From Haloechinothrix alba (lineage in GTDB: Bacteria > Actinomycetota > Actinomycetes > Mycobacteriales > Pseudonocardiaceae), in NCBI RefSeq assembly GCF_900188115.1, contig NZ_FZNW01000016.1:58157-122156 (forward strand): a stretch of 64,000 bases of DNA, given 5' to 3'. A program made the position numbers and the translations under genes. Shown here in pieces: positions 51,540-61,036 of the stretch; position 1 is the stretch's first letter, and every line of letters begins with the position of its first letter. The notes under the pieces are model-generated. The model was not told where the DNA came from. It searched no databases and saw only the letters and a program-made list of their open reading frames with translations.

Positions 51540-53714
51540 GTGTCGGAGTCTGTGGTTCTGCGGGCCGAGATCGCCACCGAGCAAGCCCACGTCGACCGCG
51601 TGTACCTGCGGCTCGACGAGCTCCGTAGCCAGGCCGAGTCGATGCGCGACCGGGGCTACGAGCTCGGCCACGGTGCCCGGCACGAAGCGGTCTTCGAGCA
51701 GGCATCCATGCTGTTCGAGCGGGACGTGATGGTGCATCACGCCAATCAGACCCTGCAGGTGCTCGACGCCGAGCACGAAGGCCTGGTCTTCGGCAGGCTG
51801 GACACGCACGAGCGCGAGACGGTCTACGTCGGCAGGCTCGGCATCCGGGACGGCGAGTTCGACAACCTGGTCACCGACTGGCGCGCGGACGCGGCCGCGC
51901 CGTTCTACCAAGCCACGGCCGAGCAGCCGATGGGTGTGATCCGGCGCAGGGTCATCCAGAGTTCCGGACGCTCGGTCACCGGCATCGAGGACGACGTCCT
52001 CATGCCGCACGACCTTCCCGAGGAGATGCGCGTGGTCGGCGACGGCGCGCTGATGGCCGCGCTCGCCAGGGCACGTGGCGAGCGGATGCGCGACATCGTT
52101 GCCACCATCCAGCGCGAGCAGGACGAGGTGATCCGCGCACCGTGGCGCGGCGTAACCGAGATCACAGGTGGCCCCGGCACCGGGAAAACGGCGGTCGCCC
52201 TGCACAGGGCCGCCTACCTGCTCTACCGCTACCGCAAGCAGATCGGCGGTGGCGGTGTCCTCGTCATCGGGCCGTCGGAGGCGTTCACCACCTACATCTC
52301 CCGCGTCCTGCCCTCCATGGGGGAAACCAGCGTGGAGTTGCGTGCCGTCGGCGAGCTGCTCGACGGTTACGAGGCCACGCACACCGACCCCGCCCCGGTC
52401 GCCACGATCAAGGGGGCGGCGCGGATGCGCGGCGTGCTGCGGCGAGCGGTGCGCGGCACACCCCCGGGTGTGCCGTCCGAGCTGCGCATCACCTACCGCG
52501 GCGAGGTACTGCGGTTGGCAGGCGACCAGCTCGAACGCGTGCGCAGGCGCGTGCACGGGCGCGGGGGTCAGCCCAACCGCTGCCGGGTGCACGCCGCTGA
52601 GGCGCTCCTGGAGGCGCTCGCGGACGTCGCGCAACGCCACGCCGAGAGCGGCGGCCCCGAGGTCGATCGCGCCCGGCTGGTCACCGAGCTCGGCGAGCGC
52701 ATCGAGTTCCACCGCTTCCTGGTCGACTGGTGGCCGGTACTGCGCCCCGAGGAGGTGCTGAGCCGGCTCGGGGACGAGCAACGCCTCCGCACGGCCGCGC
52801 GCTCACAGCTGACGCCGGACGAGATCAGCATCCTGGCCGCCTCGTTCGCCGACACAGCGACGGGCTACTCGGTGGCCGATATCGCACTGCTCGACGAACT
52901 GCGATCGCTCGTGGGAAAGCCGAGGCGCAGGCGCGTGGCGGCGGAGGATCCCCAGCAGGATCCCCAGCAGGATCCCCAGCAGGACCCCCGGCAGAACCCC
53001 CGGCAAGCCCGGCCACCGGGAGCAGCGCGGTCCTCGTTACCGGAGCACTACGACGAGTTCGGCCACGTGATCGTGGACGAGGCGCAGGACCTCTCGCCGA
53101 TGCAGTGGCGCATGATCGGCAGGCGCGGACGGCACGCCAGCTGGACCGTCGTCGGGGATCCCGTGCAAAGCTCCTGGTACAGCGCGGCGGACGGCGCCGA
53201 TGCCGACGCGGCCGAGGCCGACGGAGTGCTGGGGTCCCCCTCGGCACGCAGGCGCTTCACCCTCCGGACCAACTACAGGAACTCGGCGGAGATCTTCTCC
53301 CTCGCCGCACGTGTCGTGTCCGGGCACGCAGGCGCGGACCAGCTGCCCACCGCGGTCCGTGCCACCGGTATCGACCCCACGGTCCGCACCGTCGACACGG
53401 CCTCACTGGAGTCCGAGGTCCAGCAGGCAGCTATGGATGTTCTGGCGCGGGTCGAGGGAACGGTCGCCGTGATCGGCGCGATGAACCGCGTGGCCGACCT
53501 CGAGAAGTTCATGTCCCCTGTGACCGACGAACGACTCACGGTCGCAGGCAGCCTCGACTGCAAGGGACTGGAGTACGACGCGGTGGTGCTCGTCGAACCG
53601 GGCGAGTTCCTCGCCGAGTCGGTTGCGGGCAGACGCGGGCTCTACGTGGCGATGACCAGGGCGACGCAGCGGCTCACGGTGCTGACGTCGGATCCGGGCT
53701 GGAGGCCGGAGTGA
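51540..53714 (+). CDS. HelD-like RNA polymerase-recycling ATPase (UvrD/HelD family)
   Basis: 724 aa. The N-terminal coiled coil (EIATEQAHVDRVYLRLDELR) is the HelD secondary-channel arm. UvrD-like ATPase halves: Walker A GGPGTGKTAVALHR (about 210-218), VIVDEAQDLSPMQWRMIGR, LRTNYRNSAEIFSLA and LYVAMTRATQRLTVLT. Actinobacterial HelD releases stalled RNA polymerase and in some species protects from rifamycins; no rifamycin-associated element is evident upstream. A Gln/Pro/Asp repeat (about 469-489) interrupts the region before the Walker B. GTG 51540; its last 41 nt overlap the convergent cyclase gene. Confidence 0.88.
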   Translation: MSESVVLRAEIATEQAHVDRVYLRLDELRSQAESMRDRGYELGHGARHEAVFEQASMLFERDVMVHHANQTLQVLDAEHEGLVFGRLDTHERETVYVGRLGIRDGEFDNLVTDWRADAAAPFYQATAEQPMGVIRRRVIQSSGRSVTGIEDDVLMPHDLPEEMRVVGDGALMAALARARGERMRDIVATIQREQDEVIRAPWRGVTEITGGPGTGKTAVALHRAAYLLYRYRKQIGGGGVLVIGPSEAFTTYISRVLPSMGETSVELRAVGELLDGYEATHTDPAPVATIKGAARMRGVLRRAVRGTPPGVPSELRITYRGEVLRLAGDQLERVRRRVHGRGGQPNRCRVHAAEALLEALADVAQRHAESGGPEVDRARLVTELGERIEFHRFLVDWWPVLRPEEVLSRLGDEQRLRTAARSQLTPDEISILAASFADTATGYSVADIALLDELRSLVGKPRRRRVAAEDPQQDPQQDPQQDPRQNPRQARPPGAARSSLPEHYDEFGHVIVDEAQDLSPMQWRMIGRRGRHASWTVVGDPVQSSWYSAADGADADAAEADGVLGSPSARRRFTLRTNYRNSAEIFSLAARVVSGHAGADQLPTAVRATGIDPTVRTVDTASLESEVQQAAMDVLARVEGTVAVIGAMNRVADLEKFMSPVTDERLTVAGSLDCKGLEYDAVVLVEPGEFLAESVAGRRGLYVAMTRATQRLTVLTSDPGWRPE
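52947..53006 (+). repeat. 12-bp tandem repeat in the HelD-like gene
   Basis: Five 12-bp units: three perfect copies of GATCCCCAGCAG, then GACCCCCGGCAG and AACCCCCGGCAA. They encode DPQQ three times, DPRQ and NPRQ, an in-frame flexible linker between the two ATPase halves. Confidence 0.92.
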
Positions 53715-55299
53715 GCGCCTCGGACGAGGGCGGGCCGGAGCTCGGCACGGCCACCCGCGTGCGGGTCGCCCGCCCGCGAAGCGCGACCACATCGTGCTCG
53801 CGCCAGTGGCGCCGCTCCCGCTCGGAAGCCCGCTCGACCACCGACATGGCCGCAGCGACGTTGACGGGGAGCCGCTTGGCCAGCTCGGTGAGCCGGGCCG
53901 CCATATTGACCGGGTCCCCGATCACCGTGTATTCGAGCCTGCTTTCCGCCCCGACGTTGCCCGCGACCGCCTGACCACCCGCGACGCCGATACCGACGGC
54001 GAACTCCGGAACCTCGGCGGCCAGCCGCTCGATGGTCGCCCGCGCGGCCGCGAGCGCCTTGCTCGACGCGCAGTCCACCGGTGACGGCGCCCCGAAGATC
54101 GCCAGTGCCGCGTCGCCCTGGAACTTGTTGACGAAACCGTCGTGCGCGTGGACCTCGTCCACGACGACGGTGAAGAACCGGTTCAGCACCTCGACGACCT
54201 CGGTCGGCGGCCGCGTCTGGGCGATCTGCGTCGAGCCGGTCACGTCCACGAACAGCACCACGACATCCCTGACCTCACCGCCCAGCTCGAGCTGCCGGGA
54301 AAGCGCCGCCCTCGCGACCTCCTCACCGACGTGCTTGCCGAACAGGTCCCTGATGCGTTCCCGTTCGCGCAGCCCCGCAACCATGCGGTTCACGCTGGAC
54401 TGCAGCTCACCGAGCTCCGTCCCGTCGAAGACGACGACCTCGGTGTCCAGGTCACCGCGCTCGACCCTGGCGAGAGCGGCACGGACGGTCCGGATCGGTG
54501 CGGTCGTGGCACGGGTACTGAGCACCGTGAGCATGAACCCGGACAGCAGCGACACCAGGCCCAGGGCCAACACGGTCACCACGAGCTGGAACTGCGTCAC
54601 GCCCGGCTGGAACAGGGTGAGCAGGGCAACGACCATCAGACCGACGACAGGCACCCCCGAGCCGACGCCCCAGAACACCAGGGTGCGCACCGTCACGCCG
54701 AGGGCGAGCCTGCGTGGTGTCGGGCCGTGCGCGAGCACCCGCGCCGCGATGGGGCGTAGCGAGAACTCGCTGAGCAGGTACGCGTTGGCGCACGTGACGG
54801 TGCCACTGAGCATGATGCTCAACGCGACCTTGGGTACCACCTCCGGCTGCACGAACGCGTACAGCACGGTGAACAGCACCAGCCCACCCAGCCAGGCAAG
54901 CGCCTGCATGAAGGTCAGCTCGGCGGGCAGCCGAAGGGTGGCGCGCCGCTGGTACTCGTCGAGCTCGGCACCGTCCGTCGCCCACCGCAGCACGCGCAAG
55001 CCACGTACGATGCCCCAGGTCGTGCCGCCGATCAAGGCCGTGAGGATATACACGGGCACGGCCACGAAGTTCACGAGCAGCAGGTCCCTGACGAACACGT
55101 TCGGACCGGGGATCACCACTGTCACCAGGGCAATCGCCACGGCAGCGCCCACGGCGTTGGCCGCGAGCAGCGATCCGGTCAGCAGGAACCGGACACGCAG
55201 CCGCACCCGGCGACCGTGCTCCTCCCCGGAGCCGAGCAACCACGAACCCAGCGGCCGCTCGCGCAGCACCCTGTCATCCCGTGCGCCCCACCCCAGCAC
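53674..55299 (-). CDS. membrane adenylate/guanylate cyclase with HAMP domain
   Basis: 541 aa. Six membrane helices (about residues 35-275) are followed by a HAMP domain (TTAPIRTVRAALARVERGDL) and a class III cyclase domain: VVVLFVDVTGSTQIAQTRPP with the metal Asp, NKFQGDAALAIFGAP with the second Asp, and VIGDPVNMAARLTELAKRLP. The architecture matches mycobacterial Rv3645-type cyclases. GTG 55299. The 3' end overlaps helD by 41 nt on the other strand, and there is no room for a terminator. Confidence 0.92.
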   Translation of the reverse strand: MLGWGARDDRVLRERPLGSWLLGSGEEHGRRVRLRVRFLLTGSLLAANAVGAAVAIALVTVVIPGPNVFVRDLLLVNFVAVPVYILTALIGGTTWGIVRGLRVLRWATDGAELDEYQRRATLRLPAELTFMQALAWLGGLVLFTVLYAFVQPEVVPKVALSIMLSGTVTCANAYLLSEFSLRPIAARVLAHGPTPRRLALGVTVRTLVFWGVGSGVPVVGLMVVALLTLFQPGVTQFQLVVTVLALGLVSLLSGFMLTVLSTRATTAPIRTVRAALARVERGDLDTEVVVFDGTELGELQSSVNRMVAGLRERERIRDLFGKHVGEEVARAALSRQLELGGEVRDVVVLFVDVTGSTQIAQTRPPTEVVEVLNRFFTVVVDEVHAHDGFVNKFQGDAALAIFGAPSPVDCASSKALAAARATIERLAAEVPEFAVGIGVAGGQAVAGNVGAESRLEYTVIGDPVNMAARLTELAKRLPVNVAAAMSVVERASERERRHWREHDVVALRGRATRTRVAVPSSGPPSSEALTPASSPDPTSAP

Positions 55300-55323
55300 G
55301 TCACTGCCTCTGGTTCCGCACGC

Positions 55324-58300
55324 TCACTCCACGACCAGGAGGAGGTCGCCGCCTTCCACCTGCTGGACCGAGTTGATCGCCAGGCGTGAGACCCGGCCGC
55401 CCTTGGACGCGGTGATCGCGGCCTCCATTTTCATCGCTTCGATCGTGGCCACGGTCGCGCCTGCCTCCACGGTGTCGCCTTCGGAGACCGAGAGGGTGAC
55501 CACGCCTGCGAACGGCGCGGCCACGTGGCGGTCGTTGGACTTGTCGGCCTTCTCCGCGGCGGGGAGTTCGGAGACCACCGACTGGTCGCGTACCTGGATG
55601 GGACGCAGCTGCCCGTTGAGGGTGGCCATGACCGTGCGCATGCCGCGTTCGTCGGCCTCCGAGATGGCTTCCAGCTCGATGAGCAGGCGAACGCCGGGTT
55701 CGAGGTCCACGGCGTACTCCTCGCCGGGCCGCAGCCCGTAGAAGAAGTCCTTGCTGTCGAGCACGCTGGTGTCGCCGTAGGCCTGCCGGTGCTCGGAGTA
55801 CTCCTGGGCGGGCCCCGGGAAGAGCAGCCGGTTGAGCGTGGCGCGCCGGTCCTCGGTCAGGCCGCGGCTGTCGGACTCGGACAGCTCGGCGAGACCACCC
55901 GCGGGGGCGCGACCCTCGAGCGCCCGCGAGCGGAACGGTTCCGGCCACCCGCCCGGCGGGTCGCCCAGCTCGCCGCGCAGGAACCCGATCACCGAGTCGG
56001 GGATGTCGTACTTGTTCGGCTCGGCCTCGAAGGCCTCCGGTGACACCCCGGCGCCCACGAGGTGCAGCGCGAGATCGCCGACGACCTTGGAAGAGGGCGT
56101 GACCTTGATCAGCCGCCCCAGCATCCGGTCGGCAGCGGCGTACATCGCCTCGATGTCCTCGAACCGGTCGCCCAGCCCCAGGGCCCGGGCCTGCGTGCGC
56201 AGGTTGGACAGCTGCCCACCGGGGATCTCGTGGTGGTACACCCGGCCGGTCGGCGAGGACAGTCCGGCCTCGAAGGGCGCGTAAACCCTGCGCACGCTCT
56301 CCCAGTACGGTTCAAGGTCGCCGACGGCCTGCAGGTCCACCCCGGTCGGCCGGGCGGAATGGTCGGTGGCGGCCACGATCGCCGACAGCGAGGGCTGCGA
56401 CGTGGTCCCGGCCATCGAGGCCACCGCGCCGTCGACCGCGTCGGCCCCGGCCCGCATCGCCGCGAGGTACGTGGCCAGTTGCCCGCCTGCGGTGTCGTGG
56501 GTATGGATGTGCACCGGCAGGTCGAACTCGGTACGCAGCGCCGAGACCAGCCGCTCGGCCGCGGGCGCCCGCAGCAACCCGGCCATATCCTTGATCGCCA
56601 GCACGTGGGCACCGGCCTCGACGATCTGCTCGGCCAGCTTCAGGTAGTAGTCCAGCGTGTACAGCGACTCACCGGGGTCGGTCAGATCCGAGGTATAGCA
56701 CAGCGCCACCTCCGCGACCGCCGAGCCGGTCGCGCGCACCGCATCGATCGCAGGCCGCATCTGCTCCACGTCGTTGAGCGCGTCGAAGATGCGGAAGATG
56801 TCGATGCCCGTCTCGGCGGCCTCGGCGACGAAAGCGTCGGTCACCTCGGTCGGGTACGGGGTGTACCCGACCGTGTTGCGGCCCCGCAGCAGCATCTGCA
56901 GGCAGATGTTGGGCACAGCCTCGCGCAGCGCGGCCAGCCGCTCCCAGGGATCCTCGGCCAGGAACCGCAGCGCGACGTCGTAGGTGGCCCCGCCCCAGCA
57001 CTCCAGCGACAGCAGCTGCGGCACCGTCCGCGCCACGGCCGGTGCCGCAGCGACCAGGTCCTTGGTCCGCACCCGGGTGGCCAGCAACGACTGATGGGCG
57101 TCCCGGAAGGTCGTGTCGGTCAGGCCCACCGTCGACGACTCCCGCAGCCATCGCGCGAACCCCTCCGGCCCCAGCCGGTCCAGAGTCTGCTTCGACCCCG
57201 ACGGCGGCTCACCCTCCGGCAGGCGCGGCAGCTTGCTTGCCGGATCCGGCAGGCTCGGGCGCTGCCCGTTCGGCTTGTTCACCGTGACATCGGCCAGGTA
57301 CGTCAGCAGCTTCGTGCCACGGTCCGCCGAGCGCCGCGCCGTAAGCAGGTGCGGGCGGTCCTCGATGAACGAGGTCGTCACGCGGCCCGCACGGAAGTCC
57401 GGATCATCCAGCACCGCGCGCAGGAACGGGATGTTCGTGGCCACCCCCCTGATACGGAACTCCGCCACAGCACGCCGCGCACGGGCCACGGCCGTGTCGA
57501 AGTCCCTACCCCGGCAGGTGAGCTTGACCAGCATCGAGTCGAAGTGCGCGCTGATCTCCGTCCCGGCGAAGGCGGTACCACCATCCAGCCGGATCCCCGA
57601 ACCGCCCGGCGAGCGGTACGCGCTGATCATCCCCACGTCCGGCCGGAACTCGTTGGCCGGATCCTCGGTCGTGATCCGGCACTGCAGCGCCGCCCCCCGC
57701 AGGTAGATCACGTCCTGCGTCAGCCCCAGATCGGCCAACGACTCCCCCGCCGCGATGCGCAGCTGCGCGGCCACCAGGTCGACATCGGTGACCTCCTCGG
57801 TGACCGTGTGCTCGACCTGGATCCGCGGGTTCATCTCGATGAAGACGTGCTCACCGCTCTCGTCGACGAGGAACTCGACGGTGCCGGCGTTGCGGTAGCC
57901 GATCCGGCGGGCCAGCCGCGCCGCGTCCGCGCAGATGCGCTCCCGCAGCTCCGGGGCGAGGTTCGGCGCGGGAGCCAGCTCGATCACCTTCTGGTGCCTG
58001 CGCTGCACCGAGCAGTCCCGCTCGTACAGGTGCACTACCTCACCCGTACCGTCCGCCAGGATCTGCACCTCGATGTGCCGCGGGTTGACCACCGCCCGCT
58101 CGACGAACACCGACGGGTCCCCGAAGGCCGACTCGGCCTCCCGCGAGGCCGCCTCGATCGACTCACGCAGCTGGGCCGGCTCGGTGACCTTGCGCATCCC
58201 GCGCCCACCGCCACCGGCGATGGCCTTGACGAACACCGGGAAACCGATCTCCTCGGCCGCCGCCACCAGCTCGTCCACATCGTCCGACGGCCGGGACGAG

Positions 58301-58698
58301 CCGAGCACCGGAATGCCTGCCTCGCGCGCGGCCTGCACGGCGCGCGACTTGTTCCCGGTCAGCTCCAGGATCTCGGCCGGTGGCCCGACGAACGTGATAC
58401 CGGCCTCCTCGCACGCCCGAGCCAGGTCCGGGTTCTCCGACAGGAACCCGTACCCGGGATAGACCGCGTCCGCGTCCGCGCTCAGCGCGGCCCGCACCAC
58501 CTCCTCCACCGACAGGTACGCACGAACCGGATGCCCCGGCTCACCGATCTGATGCGATTCGTCCGCCTTGAGCCTGTGCAGCGAGTTCCGGTCCTCATGT
58601 GGAAAAACGGCGACCGTACCCGCCCCCAACTCGTAGCCCGCGCGGAACGCCCGGATCGCGATTTCACCCCTGTTGGCCACGAGCACCTTACGGAACAT
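55324..58698 (-). CDS. pyc: pyruvate carboxylase
   Basis: 1124 aa anaplerotic enzyme making oxaloacetate. Biotin carboxylase (1-450): KVLVANRGEIAIRAFRAGYE, KAIAGGGGRGMRKV, FIEMNPRIQVEHTVTEEVTD. Carboxyltransferase (about 530-800): TFRDAHQSLLATRVRTKDLV, HIHTHDTAGGQLATYLAAM, with the conserved active-site region KDMAGLL. C-terminal biotinyl domain with EAMKMEAAI. Full length. ATG 58698 has AGGAAGGA upstream. Confidence 0.97.
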   Translation of the reverse strand: MFRKVLVANRGEIAIRAFRAGYELGAGTVAVFPHEDRNSLHRLKADESHQIGEPGHPVRAYLSVEEVVRAALSADADAVYPGYGFLSENPDLARACEEAGITFVGPPAEILELTGNKSRAVQAAREAGIPVLGSSRPSDDVDELVAAAEEIGFPVFVKAIAGGGGRGMRKVTEPAQLRESIEAASREAESAFGDPSVFVERAVVNPRHIEVQILADGTGEVVHLYERDCSVQRRHQKVIELAPAPNLAPELRERICADAARLARRIGYRNAGTVEFLVDESGEHVFIEMNPRIQVEHTVTEEVTDVDLVAAQLRIAAGESLADLGLTQDVIYLRGAALQCRITTEDPANEFRPDVGMISAYRSPGGSGIRLDGGTAFAGTEISAHFDSMLVKLTCRGRDFDTAVARARRAVAEFRIRGVATNIPFLRAVLDDPDFRAGRVTTSFIEDRPHLLTARRSADRGTKLLTYLADVTVNKPNGQRPSLPDPASKLPRLPEGEPPSGSKQTLDRLGPEGFARWLRESSTVGLTDTTFRDAHQSLLATRVRTKDLVAAAPAVARTVPQLLSLECWGGATYDVALRFLAEDPWERLAALREAVPNICLQMLLRGRNTVGYTPYPTEVTDAFVAEAAETGIDIFRIFDALNDVEQMRPAIDAVRATGSAVAEVALCYTSDLTDPGESLYTLDYYLKLAEQIVEAGAHVLAIKDMAGLLRAPAAERLVSALRTEFDLPVHIHTHDTAGGQLATYLAAMRAGADAVDGAVASMAGTTSQPSLSAIVAATDHSARPTGVDLQAVGDLEPYWESVRRVYAPFEAGLSSPTGRVYHHEIPGGQLSNLRTQARALGLGDRFEDIEAMYAAADRMLGRLIKVTPSSKVVGDLALHLVGAGVSPEAFEAEPNKYDIPDSVIGFLRGELGDPPGGWPEPFRSRALEGRAPAGGLAELSESDSRGLTEDRRATLNRLLFPGPAQEYSEHRQAYGDTSVLDSKDFFYGLRPGEEYAVDLEPGVRLLIELEAISEADERGMRTVMATLNGQLRPIQVRDQSVVSELPAAEKADKSNDRHVAAPFAGVVTLSVSEGDTVEAGATVATIEAMKMEAAITASKGGRVSRLAINSVQQVEGGDLLLVVE

Positions 58699-58753
58699 GC
58701 CGGTCCTTCCTGTCCTACTACCTGACGGCGCGACGACGAGCTCGGCGACGCAC

Positions 58754-58789
58754 GGCACACTGAATCGGTCCTGCACAGTACAGTGTGCC
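58754..58789. promoter_or_regulatory. 9-bp inverted repeat upstream of pyc
   Basis: GGCACACTG (58754-58762) and CAGTGTGCC (58781-58789) with an 18-bp spacer, 56-91 bp before the pyc start. A second overlapping repeat, GCACA-N6-TGTGC, begins at 58773. It looks like an operator; the region also has to terminate recG, on the same strand, for which the CCCCCTCGGGGGG stretch at 58791 is a weak candidate. Confidence 0.4.
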
Positions 58790-58874
58790 ACCCCCTCGGG
58801 GGGAGGGTGAGCCGCGCCATCTCGCTCCTCGGACGACCGGTGCGCGCCGGTTCGTCGTCACCGTGCGCGGCCGA

Positions 58875-61031
58875 TCATGCCTTCTCCAGGAACTCGGCGC
58901 GCTCCGGCCCGACCAGGTCGGTCACCAGATGCGCCAGCTCGAGGTTGTGCCCCAGGGACGGATCCCGCGCGATGATTCCCTGGGCGAGGTCGCGTGCAGC
59001 GGCGATGATCTCCTCGTCCTGCAACAGTGACAGCAGTTTGAGCGCGGAACGGCTCCCGGACTGCGCTGCACCCAGGATGTCCCCTTCCTTACGCAGCTCC
59101 AGGTCCAGCCGGGAGAGCTCGAAACCGTCACTCGTCGACTCGACAGAGCCGAGCCGCTGCCTGGTCTTCGTCCCCTCGACCGCTTCGGTGACCAGCAGGC
59201 ACAACCCCGGCACCGATCCCCGGCCGACACGGCCGCGTAGCTGGTGCAGCTGGCTCACCCCGAACCGGTCAGCATCCATGATCAGCATCACGGTCGCTGC
59301 GGGAACGTCGACGCCGACCTCGACCACGGTCGTCGCGACGAGCACGTCCAGCTTGCCGTCGGCGAACCGGCGCATCGTGGAGTCCTTGTCGTCCGGGGAC
59401 ATCCGGCCGTGCAACACGCCGATCCGCAGGCCGGCGAGCTGGTCGTTCTCCAGCTCCTCCGCCAGCTCGAGAACCGCGACGGGGGGACGCTTGGACCCGG
59501 TGTCCGCCGGCGGCTCGTCGCCGATGCGCGGGCACACGACATACACCTGGTTCCCGCCGGAAACCTCCTCGCGCACCCGCTGCCAGGCCCGTTCCAGCCA
59601 GGACGGTTTCTCCGCGACCGGCACGACCGTTGTCGTAATCGGCGACCGCCCCGCCGGTAGCTCGTCGAGCACGGAGACCTCCAGGTCGCCGTACACGCTC
59701 ATCGCCACCGTCCTCGGGATCGGTGTCGCGGTCATGACCAGCACGTGCGGGCTTGTGAACTCGGCCCCTCTGCTACGCAGCGCGTCACGCTGCTCGACAC
59801 CGAAGCGATGCTGCTCATCGACGACGACCAGGCCCAGGTCGGCGAACGAGACGTGCTCCTGGATCAGCGCGTGCGTGCCGACGACGATGCCGGCCTCGCC
59901 GCTGGCGGCGTCCAGCAACGCCTGCTTCCGCCGCTTGGCAGGCAACGATCCCGTCAGCAGGGTTACCTTGGTGGCGTTCTCCGCCGCACCCAGCTCCCCC
60001 GCATTACCGAGGTCACCGAGCAGCTCACCCAGCGACCGCGCGTGCTGCGCAGCGAGCACCTCGGTCGGCGCGAGCAACGCGGCCTGCTTGCCCGCGTCGA
60101 CAGCCTGCAGCATCGCGCGCAGCGCCACGACCGTCTTGCCACTGCCCACCTCGCCCTGCAGCAACCGGTTCATCGGCCGGTCCGTGGCGATATCCGAGGC
60201 GATCGCCTTACCGAGCGCGCGCTGGCCGGCTGTGAGGGTGAACGGCAGCCGCGCGTCGAACTCGTCGGCCAGCCCTCCGGCCACCGGCTCGCATACGGGC
60301 GCGGTGCGCGCGACGGCCGACATGCGGCGCTCGGCGAACACCAGCTGGACCGCGAGGGCCTCGTCCCATTTCAGGCGCAGCCGGGCATGCCGCAGCGCCT
60401 CCCAGTCCGGTGGCCGGTGGATGGCGCGCAGCGCCGTCTCGAGGTCGACGAGCCCGTGCTCGGCGCGCACCTCGGCAGGCAACGGGTCCTCGCCGATCTC
60501 GAGGGTCGTGAGTACCTGCTGCACGCAGCGGTCGATGGTCCACGAGGGCAAGCCCTCGGCCGAAGGATAGACCGGGATGATCTCCCCGACGAACTCGTCG
60601 ACGGCAACGTCGCTCGTGTGCTCGTCGAACAGCTCGAACTCCGGGTGCGCCAGCTGCAGCCGGTTTCGGAACGCGGTTACCTTACCCGCGAACAGGCCCT
60701 GCCTGCCGGGCTGCAGCTGCTTGGCCAGCCATCCGGTCCTGTTGAAGAAGGCGCATGTCAGCTCACGGGACCCGTCGGTGATACGGACCTCGAGGATGTG
60801 GCCCGAGCGGGACCGCATCTGGCGACGTGCCGCGTGCGTGATGCGGGCCAGCACGGTGACGTGCTCGCCGGTCTCGAGCCCGGCGATCTCTGTCAGGTCG
60901 CCCCGTTCGGCATACCGGCGCGGGTAATGCCGCAGCAGGTCGCCGACCGTGGTGATGTCCAGCGCCGTGGCGAGCGGCTTGGCCGACTTCGACCCGATGA
61001 GGGGCGTCAGCTCGTCACGCAACGTACTCAC
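58875..61031 (-). CDS. recG: ATP-dependent DNA helicase RecG
   Basis: 718 aa branch-migration helicase for stalled forks. N-terminal wedge OB domain (GEHVTVLARITHAARRQMRS), Walker A LLQGEVGSGKTVVALRAM, DEQH box VVVDEQHRFGVEQRDALRSR, MTATPIPRT and QLHQLRGRVGRGSVPGLC. GTG start 61031, 5 bp after the DAK2 gene. Confidence 0.96.
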   Translation of the reverse strand: MSTLRDELTPLIGSKSAKPLATALDITTVGDLLRHYPRRYAERGDLTEIAGLETGEHVTVLARITHAARRQMRSRSGHILEVRITDGSRELTCAFFNRTGWLAKQLQPGRQGLFAGKVTAFRNRLQLAHPEFELFDEHTSDVAVDEFVGEIIPVYPSAEGLPSWTIDRCVQQVLTTLEIGEDPLPAEVRAEHGLVDLETALRAIHRPPDWEALRHARLRLKWDEALAVQLVFAERRMSAVARTAPVCEPVAGGLADEFDARLPFTLTAGQRALGKAIASDIATDRPMNRLLQGEVGSGKTVVALRAMLQAVDAGKQAALLAPTEVLAAQHARSLGELLGDLGNAGELGAAENATKVTLLTGSLPAKRRKQALLDAASGEAGIVVGTHALIQEHVSFADLGLVVVDEQHRFGVEQRDALRSRGAEFTSPHVLVMTATPIPRTVAMSVYGDLEVSVLDELPAGRSPITTTVVPVAEKPSWLERAWQRVREEVSGGNQVYVVCPRIGDEPPADTGSKRPPVAVLELAEELENDQLAGLRIGVLHGRMSPDDKDSTMRRFADGKLDVLVATTVVEVGVDVPAATVMLIMDADRFGVSQLHQLRGRVGRGSVPGLCLLVTEAVEGTKTRQRLGSVESTSDGFELSRLDLELRKEGDILGAAQSGSRSALKLLSLLQDEEIIAAARDLAQGIIARDPSLGHNLELAHLVTDLVGPERAEFLEKA

Positions 61032-61036
61032 TTGCT

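Noticed and set aside
52947..53006. CRISPR-like short repeats
   Set aside because: 12-bp contiguous units without spacers, inside and in frame with the HelD-like coding sequence.
56062..58725. Long plus-strand open frame opposite pyc
   Set aside because: Exact antisense of pyruvate carboxylase, no ribosome site or motif.
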